The position numbers and the translations under genes are program-made. Positions 57,375 to 64,000 of a DNA stretch of 64,000 bases are shown here, one piece after another. The DNA is from Planococcus plakortidis (GTDB taxonomy: Bacteria; Bacillota; Bacilli; Bacillales_A; Planococcaceae), in the NCBI RefSeq assembly GCF_001687605.2, contig NZ_CP016539.2, forward strand, positions 1,518,501-1,582,500. The letters are read 5' to 3'. Each line of letters opens with the position of its first letter. Within the stretch, counting starts at the first letter, position 1. The notes under the pieces were generated by a model. It was given only the letters and a program-made list of their open reading frames with translations. It was not told the DNA's origin and did no database searches.

Positions 57375-57407
57375 GGGGCCGGAGCCTGTATTTTAGGAGA
57401 GAAAAAT

Positions 57408-58163
57408 ATGGAGAAAATAAAAATCGCCATTGCCGATGACAATCGTGAGCTTGTCGAACTGATGACCGAATTTCTGGATTCACAGCCCAATATGGAAGTG
57501 GTGGGCGTCGCCTACGATGGCAGGGAATGCATAGGCATCTTGGAACAGACCGATGCGGACATCTTATTGCTCGACATCATCATGCCGTATCTCGATGGGA
57601 TTGCGGTACTCGATGTGCTGCGTGCCGATGAACGCATGAGCAAGATCCATGTCATCATGCTGTCCGCATTCGGCCAGGAGTCGATCATGAGCCAAGCTGC
57701 GGATTACGGGGCGTCCTATTTCATCATGAAACCGTTCGAGACCGAACGGCTGGTCATGCAAATCAACCATATTATGAAAAACGGTGACCAGCCTGCGAAA
57801 AACGGTATGGTGACAAAAGATGAGCTCATTACTTTGAGGCTGAAGGACATCGGCGTGCCGCCGCATTTGAAAGGCTATATGTATTTGAAGGCGGCCGTAT
57901 CGATCGTCGTGGATGAGCCTTCCGCACTTGGCAAAGTGACGAAAGAGCTATACCCGAAGATCGCCTTGAAATTCGATACGACGCCGGCGCGGGTCGAGAG
58001 GTCGATCCGGCATGCCATCGAGCAGGTATGGGTACGCAGCGAATCCGTCAAGCATATCGCCAGCGTGTTCGGCTATAGTGAAGCGCATCTGCAATCGAAG
58101 CCGTCCAATTCCGAATTCATCGCCATGATTGTCGACAGTCTCGGCGCGAATGATGCACAATAA
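57408..58163 (+). CDS. spo0A: Response regulator Spo0A
   Basis: The master regulator of sporulation and stationary phase in Bacillales, 251 residues. The receiver domain has the acidic pair Asp10/Asp11, phospho-acceptor Asp56 (DILLLDIIMP), Ser86 and Lys108. The C-terminal DNA-binding domain is well conserved (TTPARVERSIRHAIEQVW and KPSNSEFIAMIVDSL). A linker joins them near residues 120-135. It appears fully functional. TAGGAGAG precedes ATG 57408. spoIVB, which separates recN and spo0A in B. subtilis, is absent, and no promoter is seen in the 33-base gap. Confidence 0.95.
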   Translation: MEKIKIAIADDNRELVELMTEFLDSQPNMEVVGVAYDGRECIGILEQTDADILLLDIIMPYLDGIAVLDVLRADERMSKIHVIMLSAFGQESIMSQAADYGASYFIMKPFETERLVMQINHIMKNGDQPAKNGMVTKDELITLRLKDIGVPPHLKGYMYLKAAVSIVVDEPSALGKVTKELYPKIALKFDTTPARVERSIRHAIEQVWVRSESVKHIASVFGYSEAHLQSKPSNSEFIAMIVDSLGANDAQ

Positions 58164-58168
58164 ACATG

Positions 58169-58200
58169 AACCGCCGCCTGCTAAGGGCCGCGGTTTTTTT
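58169..58200 (+). terminator. Terminator after spo0A
   Basis: AACCGC and GCGGTTTTTTT arms with an internal G/C-rich part. Confidence 0.75.
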
Positions 58201-58353
58201 GTGCTTCAGCGCCTTATTAATAAATGTATTTAATTACATAAGGAAATATATGAAATCAAAAAAAGCCAGCAAGAAAGCCCAACACTTGCACCTGAACCAT
58301 GAAATGATAAAATAAATGATCGAAGCCAGGTCCTATCCAAAAGGGGGGTAGCT

Positions 58354-59085
58354 ATGCCTGAAATCGGAATTTACGCGCATCGTGGCGCTTCTGGCCATGC
58401 ACTTGAAAATACTTGGCATGCATTTGAGCTGGCGCATCAAATCCAAGTGGGCATCGAGTTGGATGTCCAGATGACAAGAGACGGCATTGCAATCGTTTAT
58501 CACGATGACCAATTGAGACGCTTGACGGGGTTGCGGGCGGACATTCAAGATATGCGTTATGAATCATTGAAATTGCTGACGATCCGGAAAAAGTTCAGGC
58601 GTTTCGGGCGCCACTCGATCCCGTTGGCATATGAAGTCATTGACTGGGCCAAGAAGAAAGGCATCCCGTTGAATATCGAATTGAAGTCATCTGTCGCTAA
58701 GCATCCTGACGGTCCCGGCATCGTCTCGGCATTACTGGAAGGGGGAGGGGATATCCATCTTTCCTCATTTGATGTTGAGCTTCTCGCGAAGATGAAGCAT
58801 TTGCAGCCGCATATCGAAACGGCGTGGATATTGAAACGCGCTGAACAGTGGAGTGAACTGGAGAATTACCAATGGCTTGATTATTTCCATTTCCATAAAA
58901 GGTTCCACAAGCCCAAATGGCTGGAACCGATCGCGAAAATGGATAAACCGGTAAGGCTTTATGGAGTATCCGGAAACGAACGGTTTCTTCACGCGCTGCA
59001 CCCCTCAGTCAAGGGGATCATTACCGATTATCCTGCACGTATTAAATCATTACGGAAAACCATTGAAACGGAATTGCAGCATTAA
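58354..59085 (+). CDS. yqiK: Glycerophosphodiester phosphodiesterase family protein (YqiK-like)
   Basis: Hydrolyses glycerophosphodiesters to glycerol 3-phosphate. The 243-residue TIM barrel has the active-site HRGASGHALENTWHAF (N-terminus), GIELDVQMTRDGIAIVYHDDQLRRLTG and PLNIELKSS. No signal peptide, so it is cytoplasmic. AAGGGGGG precedes ATG 58354. The preceding 190-base gap contains only the spo0A terminator and A/T-rich sequence. Confidence 0.88.
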   Translation: MPEIGIYAHRGASGHALENTWHAFELAHQIQVGIELDVQMTRDGIAIVYHDDQLRRLTGLRADIQDMRYESLKLLTIRKKFRRFGRHSIPLAYEVIDWAKKKGIPLNIELKSSVAKHPDGPGIVSALLEGGGDIHLSSFDVELLAKMKHLQPHIETAWILKRAEQWSELENYQWLDYFHFHKRFHKPKWLEPIAKMDKPVRLYGVSGNERFLHALHPSVKGIITDYPARIKSLRKTIETELQH

Positions 59086-59088
59086 AGG

Positions 59089-59128
59089 AAAAAGCCAGCG
59101 GGGAACGATCGTTCCCCGCTGGCTTTTT
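59089..59128. terminator. Perfectly palindromic bidirectional terminator
   Basis: AAAAAGCCAGCGGGGAACG and its exact complement, without an unpaired loop in the duplex, with A and T runs outside. It ends both convergent genes. Confidence 0.9.
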
Positions 59129-59152
59129 TATGTGTTCAATGCATAGCTTCAT

Positions 59153-59389
59153 TTATCGCTTTTGGAACCGTTCAGACACATTGCCTTTTTTACGGTCGCG
59201 ATTCAGCAGGAACCCGGCGAAGAAGCCGATGCCGATTACTGTAAATAACGTCCCGAGGGTAAACTGCATCCAGAGCGCAGGATACGGTTCGAGCAATTTA
59301 CTGAAAAGGGTATCCCGCATTAATTTGATGCCATAAGCGGCCATGACGCCGGGAATGAGCAAAATGATAAATGCAATAAATCGTCCCAT
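59153..59389 (-). CDS. yqzF: DUF2627 small membrane protein (YqzF-like)
   Basis: A 78-residue protein with two hydrophobic helices (about 3-21 and 45-65) and a basic C-terminus (NRDRKKGNVSERFQKR). ATG 59389 follows AAGGATGTGG on the minus strand; the frame begins six codons earlier at another ATG that has poorer support. Function unknown; its place before bkdR is conserved in Bacillus. Confidence 0.78.
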   Translation of the reverse strand: MGRFIAFIILLIPGVMAAYGIKLMRDTLFSKLLEPYPALWMQFTLGTLFTVIGIGFFAGFLLNRDRKKGNVSERFQKR

Positions 59390-59517
59390 GTATTCCACAT
59401 CCTTCATGTTCCATTGTTTCCAATCCGCTCAAAGTTGTCAAGAATTGTCCCCTGCGGTAGGCTAGAAATATATGTGCAGTCCATTGCACGAATCGGGATA
59501 GAAAGGTTTGAAGGAAA

Positions 59518-61560
59518 TTGCAAAAAGTGATCATAATCGGCGGCGGAATCGGCGGGTCTGCGATTCTGAAACTGCTCGTCGAATCAGGATGGTTCAATGT
59601 CGAAGGAGTGGCGGATATCGATGCGGCAGCGCCAGCTTTACGGGAAGCCGAAAAGTTCCGGATCTCCACATCCACGGATTATCGGGAGTTGCCGAAAGCG
59701 GTCGATATCGTCTTCAATGTCACCGGCGACGACGACTTGACGCAGCGCCTGCGCCGTTTTTATCCCCCGCGAACTGTCATCATCCCGGGGAGCGTCGCCA
59801 ACATCTTCGTACGTTTAATGGATGAGAAAGAACACTATATCAATAGGCTGAGCAACGAGAGCCACAAAGGATCAATCATTTTCAATTCGATCGACGAAGG
59901 CATGGTCGGCATCGATCTTGATAACCATATAAATTTCATCAACCGCAGTGCCGCGCGCATGCTTTCGGTCAAGCAGGAGGAAGCGATCGGCCGGCATATT
60001 CATGAATTGATTTCGATGAGCGAATTGCCGAGAATCATCGAGACAGGCAGGACAGAATTGAACCGTGAGCTGGAACTGAAGGACGGCTCGAAAATCGTCA
60101 CGAGCCGGTTCCCGATGATCGATGAAACCGGTGAATTGATCGGTGCCTTTGCGGTATTCAAGGACATCACGGAAGTGGTTTCGCTCGCCGAGGAAATCAC
60201 CGACCTGAAGGAAATCCAAACGATGCTCCAAGCAATCATCCAATCCAGCGACGATGCCATTTCCGTGGTGGACGAAAAAGGCAACGGTTTGCTCGTCAAT
60301 CCGGCCTATACAAGAATTACGGGTCTTGAGATGGAACAAGTCATCGGCCGCCCGGCGTCTGCGGACATTTCGGAAGGCGAAAGCATGCACTTCAAGGCCT
60401 TGCAAACACGTAAGCCAGTGCGCGGTGTCAATTTGAAAGTCGGACCGGCCAAACGGGAAGTCATCGTCAACGTGGCGCCGATCATCGTCGATAACCAATT
60501 GAAGGGGAGCGTCGGGGTCATCCATGACACGACGGAAATCCGTTCGCTTATGAAAGAACTGGACCGTGCGAGAAGCATCATCCGGACGCTTGAATCGAAG
60601 TATACCTTCGATGACATCATCGGCTTATCGCCCGAAATGCAATTGTCACTGCAGCAAGCGAAACTCGCCGCCCAAACACTTGTAACCGTGCTGTTGCGCG
60701 GCGAGTCGGGCACGGGCAAGGAATTGTTCGCGCACGCCATCCACAGCGCCAGCGAAAGGCAGTTCAATAAATTCGTCCGGGTCAATTGTGCGGCCGTATC
60801 AAGTGAGCAATTGGATGCCGAACTGTTCGGTTACGAAGAAGGCGCCACGCTTGAAAGCCGGACCGGGGCAAAGCGGGGATTGCTGGAAGAGGCGAACAAC
60901 GGCAGCATCTTTCTCGACGAAATCGGGGAATTGTCCCCTCAGATCCAAAGCAAATTGCTGCGGGTATTGCAGGAACACGAAACGATGCGGATCGGCGGGA
61001 CCAAGCCGATCCCAGTCAATGTCCGTGTCATCGCCTCGACCAATGCCAATATGGAAAAGGCGCTGCTTGACGGGACCTTCAGGGAAGACCTGTATTACCG
61101 GCTGAACCGCATGCCGATATTGATTCCGCCATTGCGCAGCAGGAAACAGGACATCCCGCGCATCGTCGACCGCCTGTTGCTGAAGCTCAACCAGGAATAT
61201 GGGCGCAATGTAGAAAGTGTATCGGAAAAAGCCTTGCAATTCCTGAAGATGTACGATTGGCCGGGGAATGTGCGGGAATTAGAGAACATCTTGAGTCGGT
61301 CGATGATTTTTATGCAAATGAACGATAAAGTCATGACGGAAGACCATATCCCCTTGAATATGCTGAAAGCGAAAGAAGCAAAGAACGAAGTGATCATTCC
61401 CGCGTCGGCTCCCTTGCAGGAACAACTGGAAACCGTCGAGCGCGGCATCCTCCATAGAGCGCTTGAGGAAGCGAAGGGCAATAAATCGAAAACCGCGAAA
61501 CAACTCCAGATTTCTTTGCGCACTTTATACTATAAATTGGAAAAATTCGGACTACTATAA
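59518..61560 (+). CDS. bkdR: BkdR-type enhancer-binding regulator with altered GAFTGA loop
   Basis: A 680-residue regulator of branched-chain keto-acid use. Order of domains: Rossmann-like N-terminus (VIIIGGGIGGSAILKLL, 1-110), PAS 1 (about 120-220), PAS 2 (about 235-345), AAA+ domain (Walker A RGESGTGKE, Walker B GSIFLDEIGE, Arg-finger region REDLYYRLNRMPI), and a Fis-type HTH (GNKSKTAKQLQISLRTLYYKLEKFG). The sigma-54 contact loop, GAFTGA in typical members, reads GATLES at residues 442-447. TTG 59518 or GTG 59527 is the start. ptb follows. Confidence 0.88.
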   Translation: MQKVIIIGGGIGGSAILKLLVESGWFNVEGVADIDAAAPALREAEKFRISTSTDYRELPKAVDIVFNVTGDDDLTQRLRRFYPPRTVIIPGSVANIFVRLMDEKEHYINRLSNESHKGSIIFNSIDEGMVGIDLDNHINFINRSAARMLSVKQEEAIGRHIHELISMSELPRIIETGRTELNRELELKDGSKIVTSRFPMIDETGELIGAFAVFKDITEVVSLAEEITDLKEIQTMLQAIIQSSDDAISVVDEKGNGLLVNPAYTRITGLEMEQVIGRPASADISEGESMHFKALQTRKPVRGVNLKVGPAKREVIVNVAPIIVDNQLKGSVGVIHDTTEIRSLMKELDRARSIIRTLESKYTFDDIIGLSPEMQLSLQQAKLAAQTLVTVLLRGESGTGKELFAHAIHSASERQFNKFVRVNCAAVSSEQLDAELFGYEEGATLESRTGAKRGLLEEANNGSIFLDEIGELSPQIQSKLLRVLQEHETMRIGGTKPIPVNVRVIASTNANMEKALLDGTFREDLYYRLNRMPILIPPLRSRKQDIPRIVDRLLLKLNQEYGRNVESVSEKALQFLKMYDWPGNVRELENILSRSMIFMQMNDKVMTEDHIPLNMLKAKEAKNEVIIPASAPLQEQLETVERGILHRALEEAKGNKSKTAKQLQISLRTLYYKLEKFGLL

Positions 61561-61562
61561 GC

Positions 61563-61624
61563 TTTTGCAACTCTTTGCAAGGTTTTGCAAAAATTTGCAA
61601 AGAGAACTGCCGTATTTTGCAAAT
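61563..61624 (+). repeat. Phased TTTGCAA repeat array between bkdR and ptb
   Basis: Four tandem 10-base units each contain TTTGCAA (starting at 61564, 61574, 61584 and 61594). A fifth copy begins at 61616, 52 bases from the first, which is five helical turns. Copies three to five extend to the palindrome TTTGCAAA or its TTTTGCAAAA form. The array begins two bases after the bkdR stop. It looks like a multi-site operator for the downstream operon. Confidence 0.75.
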
Positions 61625-61660
61625 AAAACGCTTACATCCCTTATATCTCAAGTTTTCTTC

Positions 61661-61669
61661 TGTTTTAAT
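61661..61669 (+). promoter_or_regulatory. Tentative extended -10 element for ptb
   Basis: TGTTTTAAT has the TGn extension, but the leader it would give before ptb is short. TATATC at 61642, with TTGCAA at 61617-61622 as a -35 (19-base spacer), is an alternative. Neither is strong. Confidence 0.25.
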
Positions 61670-61691
61670 AAAAAAGAATGAGGTGATAGAT

Positions 61692-62600
61692 ATGACCACT
61701 TTGCAACGCATCGTCGATGAAATCGACTTACAGGATGAGCACGCTGTTGCCGTGGCAGCCGCTGCGGACCACGCAGTTTTGGAAGCCATTTCATTGGCGC
61801 TCGATCAAAATCTGGCAAGCTTTCATCTATACGATGACGAATCCACTTTAAAGCAATTAATTGCGGATGACTTTCCACATTTAAAAGGACATCCGAAACT
61901 GGCCTTTCATCATGTGAACGGAGCTCAGCAAGCGGCAAAAGAAGCGGTGCGGGCCGTCTTCATGAATGACGCCAGCGTATTGATGAAAGGGCATATCCCG
62001 ACTGCAACACTGATGAAGGCCGCGCTCAATGCCGATTACGGCCTTCGCACCGGATCGGTATTGTCACATGTAGCGGCTTTCGAGGTCGAAGGCTATGACA
62101 GGCTCATTTTCGTAACCGATGCCGGCATGAACCTCGAACCGTCGCTTCAGGAAAAAGCGCAGATCATCCGCAATGCGGTCCAGGTGGCGCGGGCGAATGG
62201 TGTCGAACTGCCGATCGTGGCTGCGCTCGCGGCGGTGGAAGTCGTCAATCCTGCCATGCAGGCGACTCTGGATGCCGCCGCGCTGGCCGCCATGAACAAA
62301 CGCGGGCAGATTACCGATTGCATCGTCGATGGGCCGCTCGCCCTGGACAACGCCATCTCCGTGGAAGCGGCAAAGCATAAACGCATCGAAGGGGACACAG
62401 CGGGGCATGCAGACATCCTGTTGGTGCCAAACATCGAAGCAGGAAATATCCTCTATAAATCACTTGTCTATTTTTCGAAAGCCAAAGTCGGCGGCATCAT
62501 TGCAGGCGCAAAAGCGCCGATCGTCTTGACATCGCGCGCCGACAGTGCAGAAAGCAAATTATTCTCTCTCGCTTTAGCATTGCGCTCAGCGACTCTATAA
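61692..62600 (+). CDS. ptb: Phosphate butyryltransferase
   Basis: Converts branched-chain acyl-CoA or butyryl-CoA to the acyl phosphate, the first half of an ATP-yielding route with Buk. The 302-residue protein belongs to the PTA/PTB family (VLMKGHIPTATLMKAAL, LVPNIEAGNILYKSLVYF, GAKAPIVLTSRADS). GAGGTGAT precedes ATG 61692; the frame extends upstream through the repeat array, which is not coding. Confidence 0.93.
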   Translation: MTTLQRIVDEIDLQDEHAVAVAAAADHAVLEAISLALDQNLASFHLYDDESTLKQLIADDFPHLKGHPKLAFHHVNGAQQAAKEAVRAVFMNDASVLMKGHIPTATLMKAALNADYGLRTGSVLSHVAAFEVEGYDRLIFVTDAGMNLEPSLQEKAQIIRNAVQVARANGVELPIVAALAAVEVVNPAMQATLDAAALAAMNKRGQITDCIVDGPLALDNAISVEAAKHKRIEGDTAGHADILLVPNIEAGNILYKSLVYFSKAKVGGIIAGAKAPIVLTSRADSAESKLFSLALALRSATL

Positions 62601-62678
62601 AAGCAGCGTCTATTCAACAGATCGCTGCCCATTAAAATTTTTGCCAAAATCAGCAGAAACCACTAGGAGGAATTTATG

Positions 62679-63779
62679 ATGGAAATTTTCAAAAAAATGG
62701 AAGAACACGACTACGAGCAATTGGTATTTTGCCAGGACAAAAACTCAGGGCTGAAAGCCATCATCTGCATCCACGATACGACTCTTGGGCCGGCTCTTGG
62801 CGGCACACGCATGTGGAACTATGAGACTGAAGAAGAGGCGATTGAAGACGCGATCCGCCTAGGGCGCGGCATGACGTACAAAAACGCAGCTGCGGGGCTT
62901 AACCTCGGCGGCGGCAAGACCGTCATCATCGGCGATCCGCTGAAAGACAAAAATGAAGAAATGTTCCGCGCTTTCGGCCGTTTCATCCAAGGCTTGAACG
63001 GCCGTTACATCACGGCTGAAGATGTGGGGACGACTGTCGCCGATATGGACATGATCCACGAAGAAACGGATTTCGTTACAGGCATCTCGCCGGCATTCGG
63101 TTCATCCGGCAATCCGTCCCCTGTCACTGCGTACGGCGCATACATCGGCATGAAAGCTGCTGCGATGGAAGCTTACGGCGACGATTCACTTGAAGGCAAA
63201 ACAGTGGCAGTGCAAGGCGTCGGTAACGTCGCGTATCCACTATGTGAGTACTTGCACAAGGAAGGCGCGAAATTGATCGTCACAGACATCAATAAAGAAG
63301 CGGTTCAGCGTGCAGTGGAGGCATTCGGCGCAACTGCAGTCGAGCCTAACGAAATCTATTCGCAGGATGCGGATATCTTTGCGCCATGTGCTATGGGAGC
63401 GATCATCAACGATGAGACGATTCCTCAATTGAAAGTCAAAGTAGTTGCAGGCTCTGCCAACAACCAGTTGAAAGAAGAACGCCACGGCGATGAACTCGAA
63501 GCACGCGGCATCGTTTACGCACCGGATTTCGTCATCAACTCAGGCGGCGTCATCAACGTAGCGGATGAGCTTTACGGCTACAACAACGAACGCGCCATGA
63601 AACGCGTTGAAACGATCTACGACAGCATCACGCGCATCTTCGAAATCGCTAAACGCGACGGGATCCCGAGCTATATCGCTGCTGAGCGCATGGCTGAAGA
63701 GCGTATCGAACGCGTCCGTAATTCCAGAAGCCAATTCCTGCGCAGCGGCCACGGCCACGATATCTTGAGCAGACGCTAA
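62679..63779 (+). CDS. bcd: Leucine (branched-chain amino acid) dehydrogenase
   Basis: Reversibly deaminates Leu, Val and Ile to the 2-keto acids with NAD. The 366-residue protein has the catalytic Lys region [10 protein letters not shown] / [20 protein letters not shown], the Rossmann motif [17 protein letters not shown] and GSANNQL. ATG 62679 is 8 bases after AGGAGG; ATG 62676 directly before it is also possible. It is the third gene of the bkd operon; the keto-acid dehydrogenase genes should follow outside the window. Confidence 0.95.
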   Translation: MEIFKKMEEHDYEQLVFCQDKNSGLKAIICIHDTTLGPALGGTRMWNYETEEEAIEDAIRLGRGMTYKNAAAGLNLGGGKTVIIGDPLKDKNEEMFRAFGRFIQGLNGRYITAEDVGTTVADMDMIHEETDFVTGISPAFGSSGNPSPVTAYGAYIGMKAAAMEAYGDDSLEGKTVAVQGVGNVAYPLCEYLHKEGAKLIVTDINKEAVQRAVEAFGATAVEPNEIYSQDADIFAPCAMGAIINDETIPQLKVKVVAGSANNQLKEERHGDELEARGIVYAPDFVINSGGVINVADELYGYNNERAMKRVETIYDSITRIFEIAKRDGIPSYIAAERMAEERIERVRNSRSQFLRSGHGHDILSRR

Positions 63780-63806
63780 CCAGAAGGAAGAAATGGAGGA
63801 ATCGAT

Positions 63807-64000
63807 GTGCAAAAACAGCTGAATCGAATTCTGGTCATTAACCCCGGCTCAACTTCGACAAAGATCGGCGTTTTTGACAACGATGTCCAGATCCTTGAAA
63901 AAACAATCCGCCACTCAACAGAAGAGCTGGCGGATTTCCCTGCCATTATTGACCAGTTCCAATTCAGGAAACAAAACATATTGGAAGCGCTGGATGAAGA
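63807..64000 (+). CDS. buk: Butyrate kinase (partial, runs off the window)
   Basis: The first 64 codons of a kinase of the acetate/butyrate kinase family: GTG start after GGAGG, then [20 protein letters not shown], the typical phosphate-binding beginning. With Ptb it forms ATP and the free branched-chain acid or butyrate. The gene is cut by the window end. Confidence 0.92.
   Translation, partial: MQKQLNRILVINPGSTSTKIGVFDNDVQILEKTIRHSTEELADFPAIIDQFQFRKQNILEALDE

Noticed and set aside
61549..61562. Possible sigma-54 promoter (GG-N10-GC) at the end of bkdR
   Set aside because: Spacing is right, but the context is cGGac and aaGCt, far from TGGCAC and TTGCA. Such GG/GC pairs are frequent by chance.
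61563..61624. TTTGCAA array as a bkdR terminator or CRISPR-like repeat
   Set aside because: A hairpin CTTTGCAA/TTGCAAAG can form, but it is A/T-rich and has no T tract after it. Units are 10 bases, far too short for CRISPR.
61575..61691. N-terminal extension of ptb
   Set aside because: These codons translate the repeat array; GAGGTGAT places the start at 61692.
1..64000. tRNA, rRNA, insertion sequence, prophage or CRISPR elements
   Set aside because: None seen by eye: no transposase or integrase frame, no cloverleaf recognised, no regular spaced repeats apart from the TTTGCAA array. A tRNA scan and repeat search would be needed to exclude them fully.

Overview
The window is a gene-dense chromosomal stretch of a low-to-moderate GC Gram-positive bacterium (Firmicutes/Bacillota). 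Gene content and order follow the Bacillus subtilis yqf-yqg-yqh-yqi region: ccpN-yqfL-dnaG-sigA-cccA-trmK-yqfO, cshB-nfo-znuCB-zur, ispG, sodA-pbp-pstSCAB-phoU, rpmG, yqgQ, yqgS, comG, gcvT-gcvPA-gcvPB, aroQ-yqhT-efp-accBC-yqhY-nusB-folD-xseAB-ispA-dxs-tlyA-argR-recN-spo0A, bkdR-ptb-bcd-buk. Three blocks that B. subtilis carries in this region are missing: spoIIIA (between efp and accB), spoIVB (between recN and spo0A) and sinIR/tasA (between comG and gcvT). spo0A itself is intact. Together with a B12-dependent class II ribonucleotide reductase, this suggests a non-sporulating member of the Planococcaceae, such as Planococcus. That assignment is inferred from synteny and family resemblance; no database search was run.

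Layout. 1-8.5 kb: gluconeogenic control (ccpN, yqfL), primase, the main sigma factor, an acyl-CoA dehydrogenase, cytochrome c-550, tRNA m1A22 methylase and a Nif3-like protein. 8.5-16.7 kb: ispH (minus strand), cshB, nfo, the zinc uptake genes znuCB with zur behind a Zur-box promoter, then yqfW, ispG and a DUF1189 protein on the minus strand. 16.8-26.7 kb: a Na/Pi cotransporter, a DUF456 protein, Mn/Fe superoxide dismutase, a class B penicillin-binding protein, and pstSCAB-phoU behind a four-repeat PhoP box. 26.8-31.3 kb: ribosomal L33, 5-formyl-THF cyclo-ligase, an LTA-synthase-like enzyme, a metallo-beta-lactamase-fold hydrolase and small membrane proteins. 31.4-35.3 kb: the comG competence pseudopilus operon with a ComK-box candidate. 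35.3-40.2 kb: shikimate kinase, then a tandem glycine riboswitch controlling gcvT-gcvPA-gcvPB. 40.2-43.6 kb: a rhodanese-like protein and nrdJ behind paired NrdR boxes. 43.7-55.0 kb: dehydroquinase, peptidase, EF-P, acetyl-CoA carboxylase subunits, NusB, FolD, exonuclease VII and the isoprenoid genes ispA and dxs. 55-58.2 kb: argR, recN, spo0A. 58.3-64 kb: a glycerophosphodiester phosphodiesterase, a DUF2627 protein and the start of the branched-chain keto-acid operon (bkdR, ptb, bcd, partial buk).

Nearly all of it is core chromosome. I saw no insertion sequence, prophage, CRISPR array, tRNA or rRNA gene. The interest is mainly regulatory. The strongest observation is a BkdR-type enhancer-binding protein whose sigma-54 contact loop (GAFTGA) is replaced. 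It is followed at once by a helically phased array of five TTTGCAA sites in front of ptb, where I find no convincing sigma-54 promoter. Other leads are a comGD gene without a standard start codon, a CcpN operator at ccpN itself, and an intact spo0A with no promoter of its own next to missing sporulation genes.
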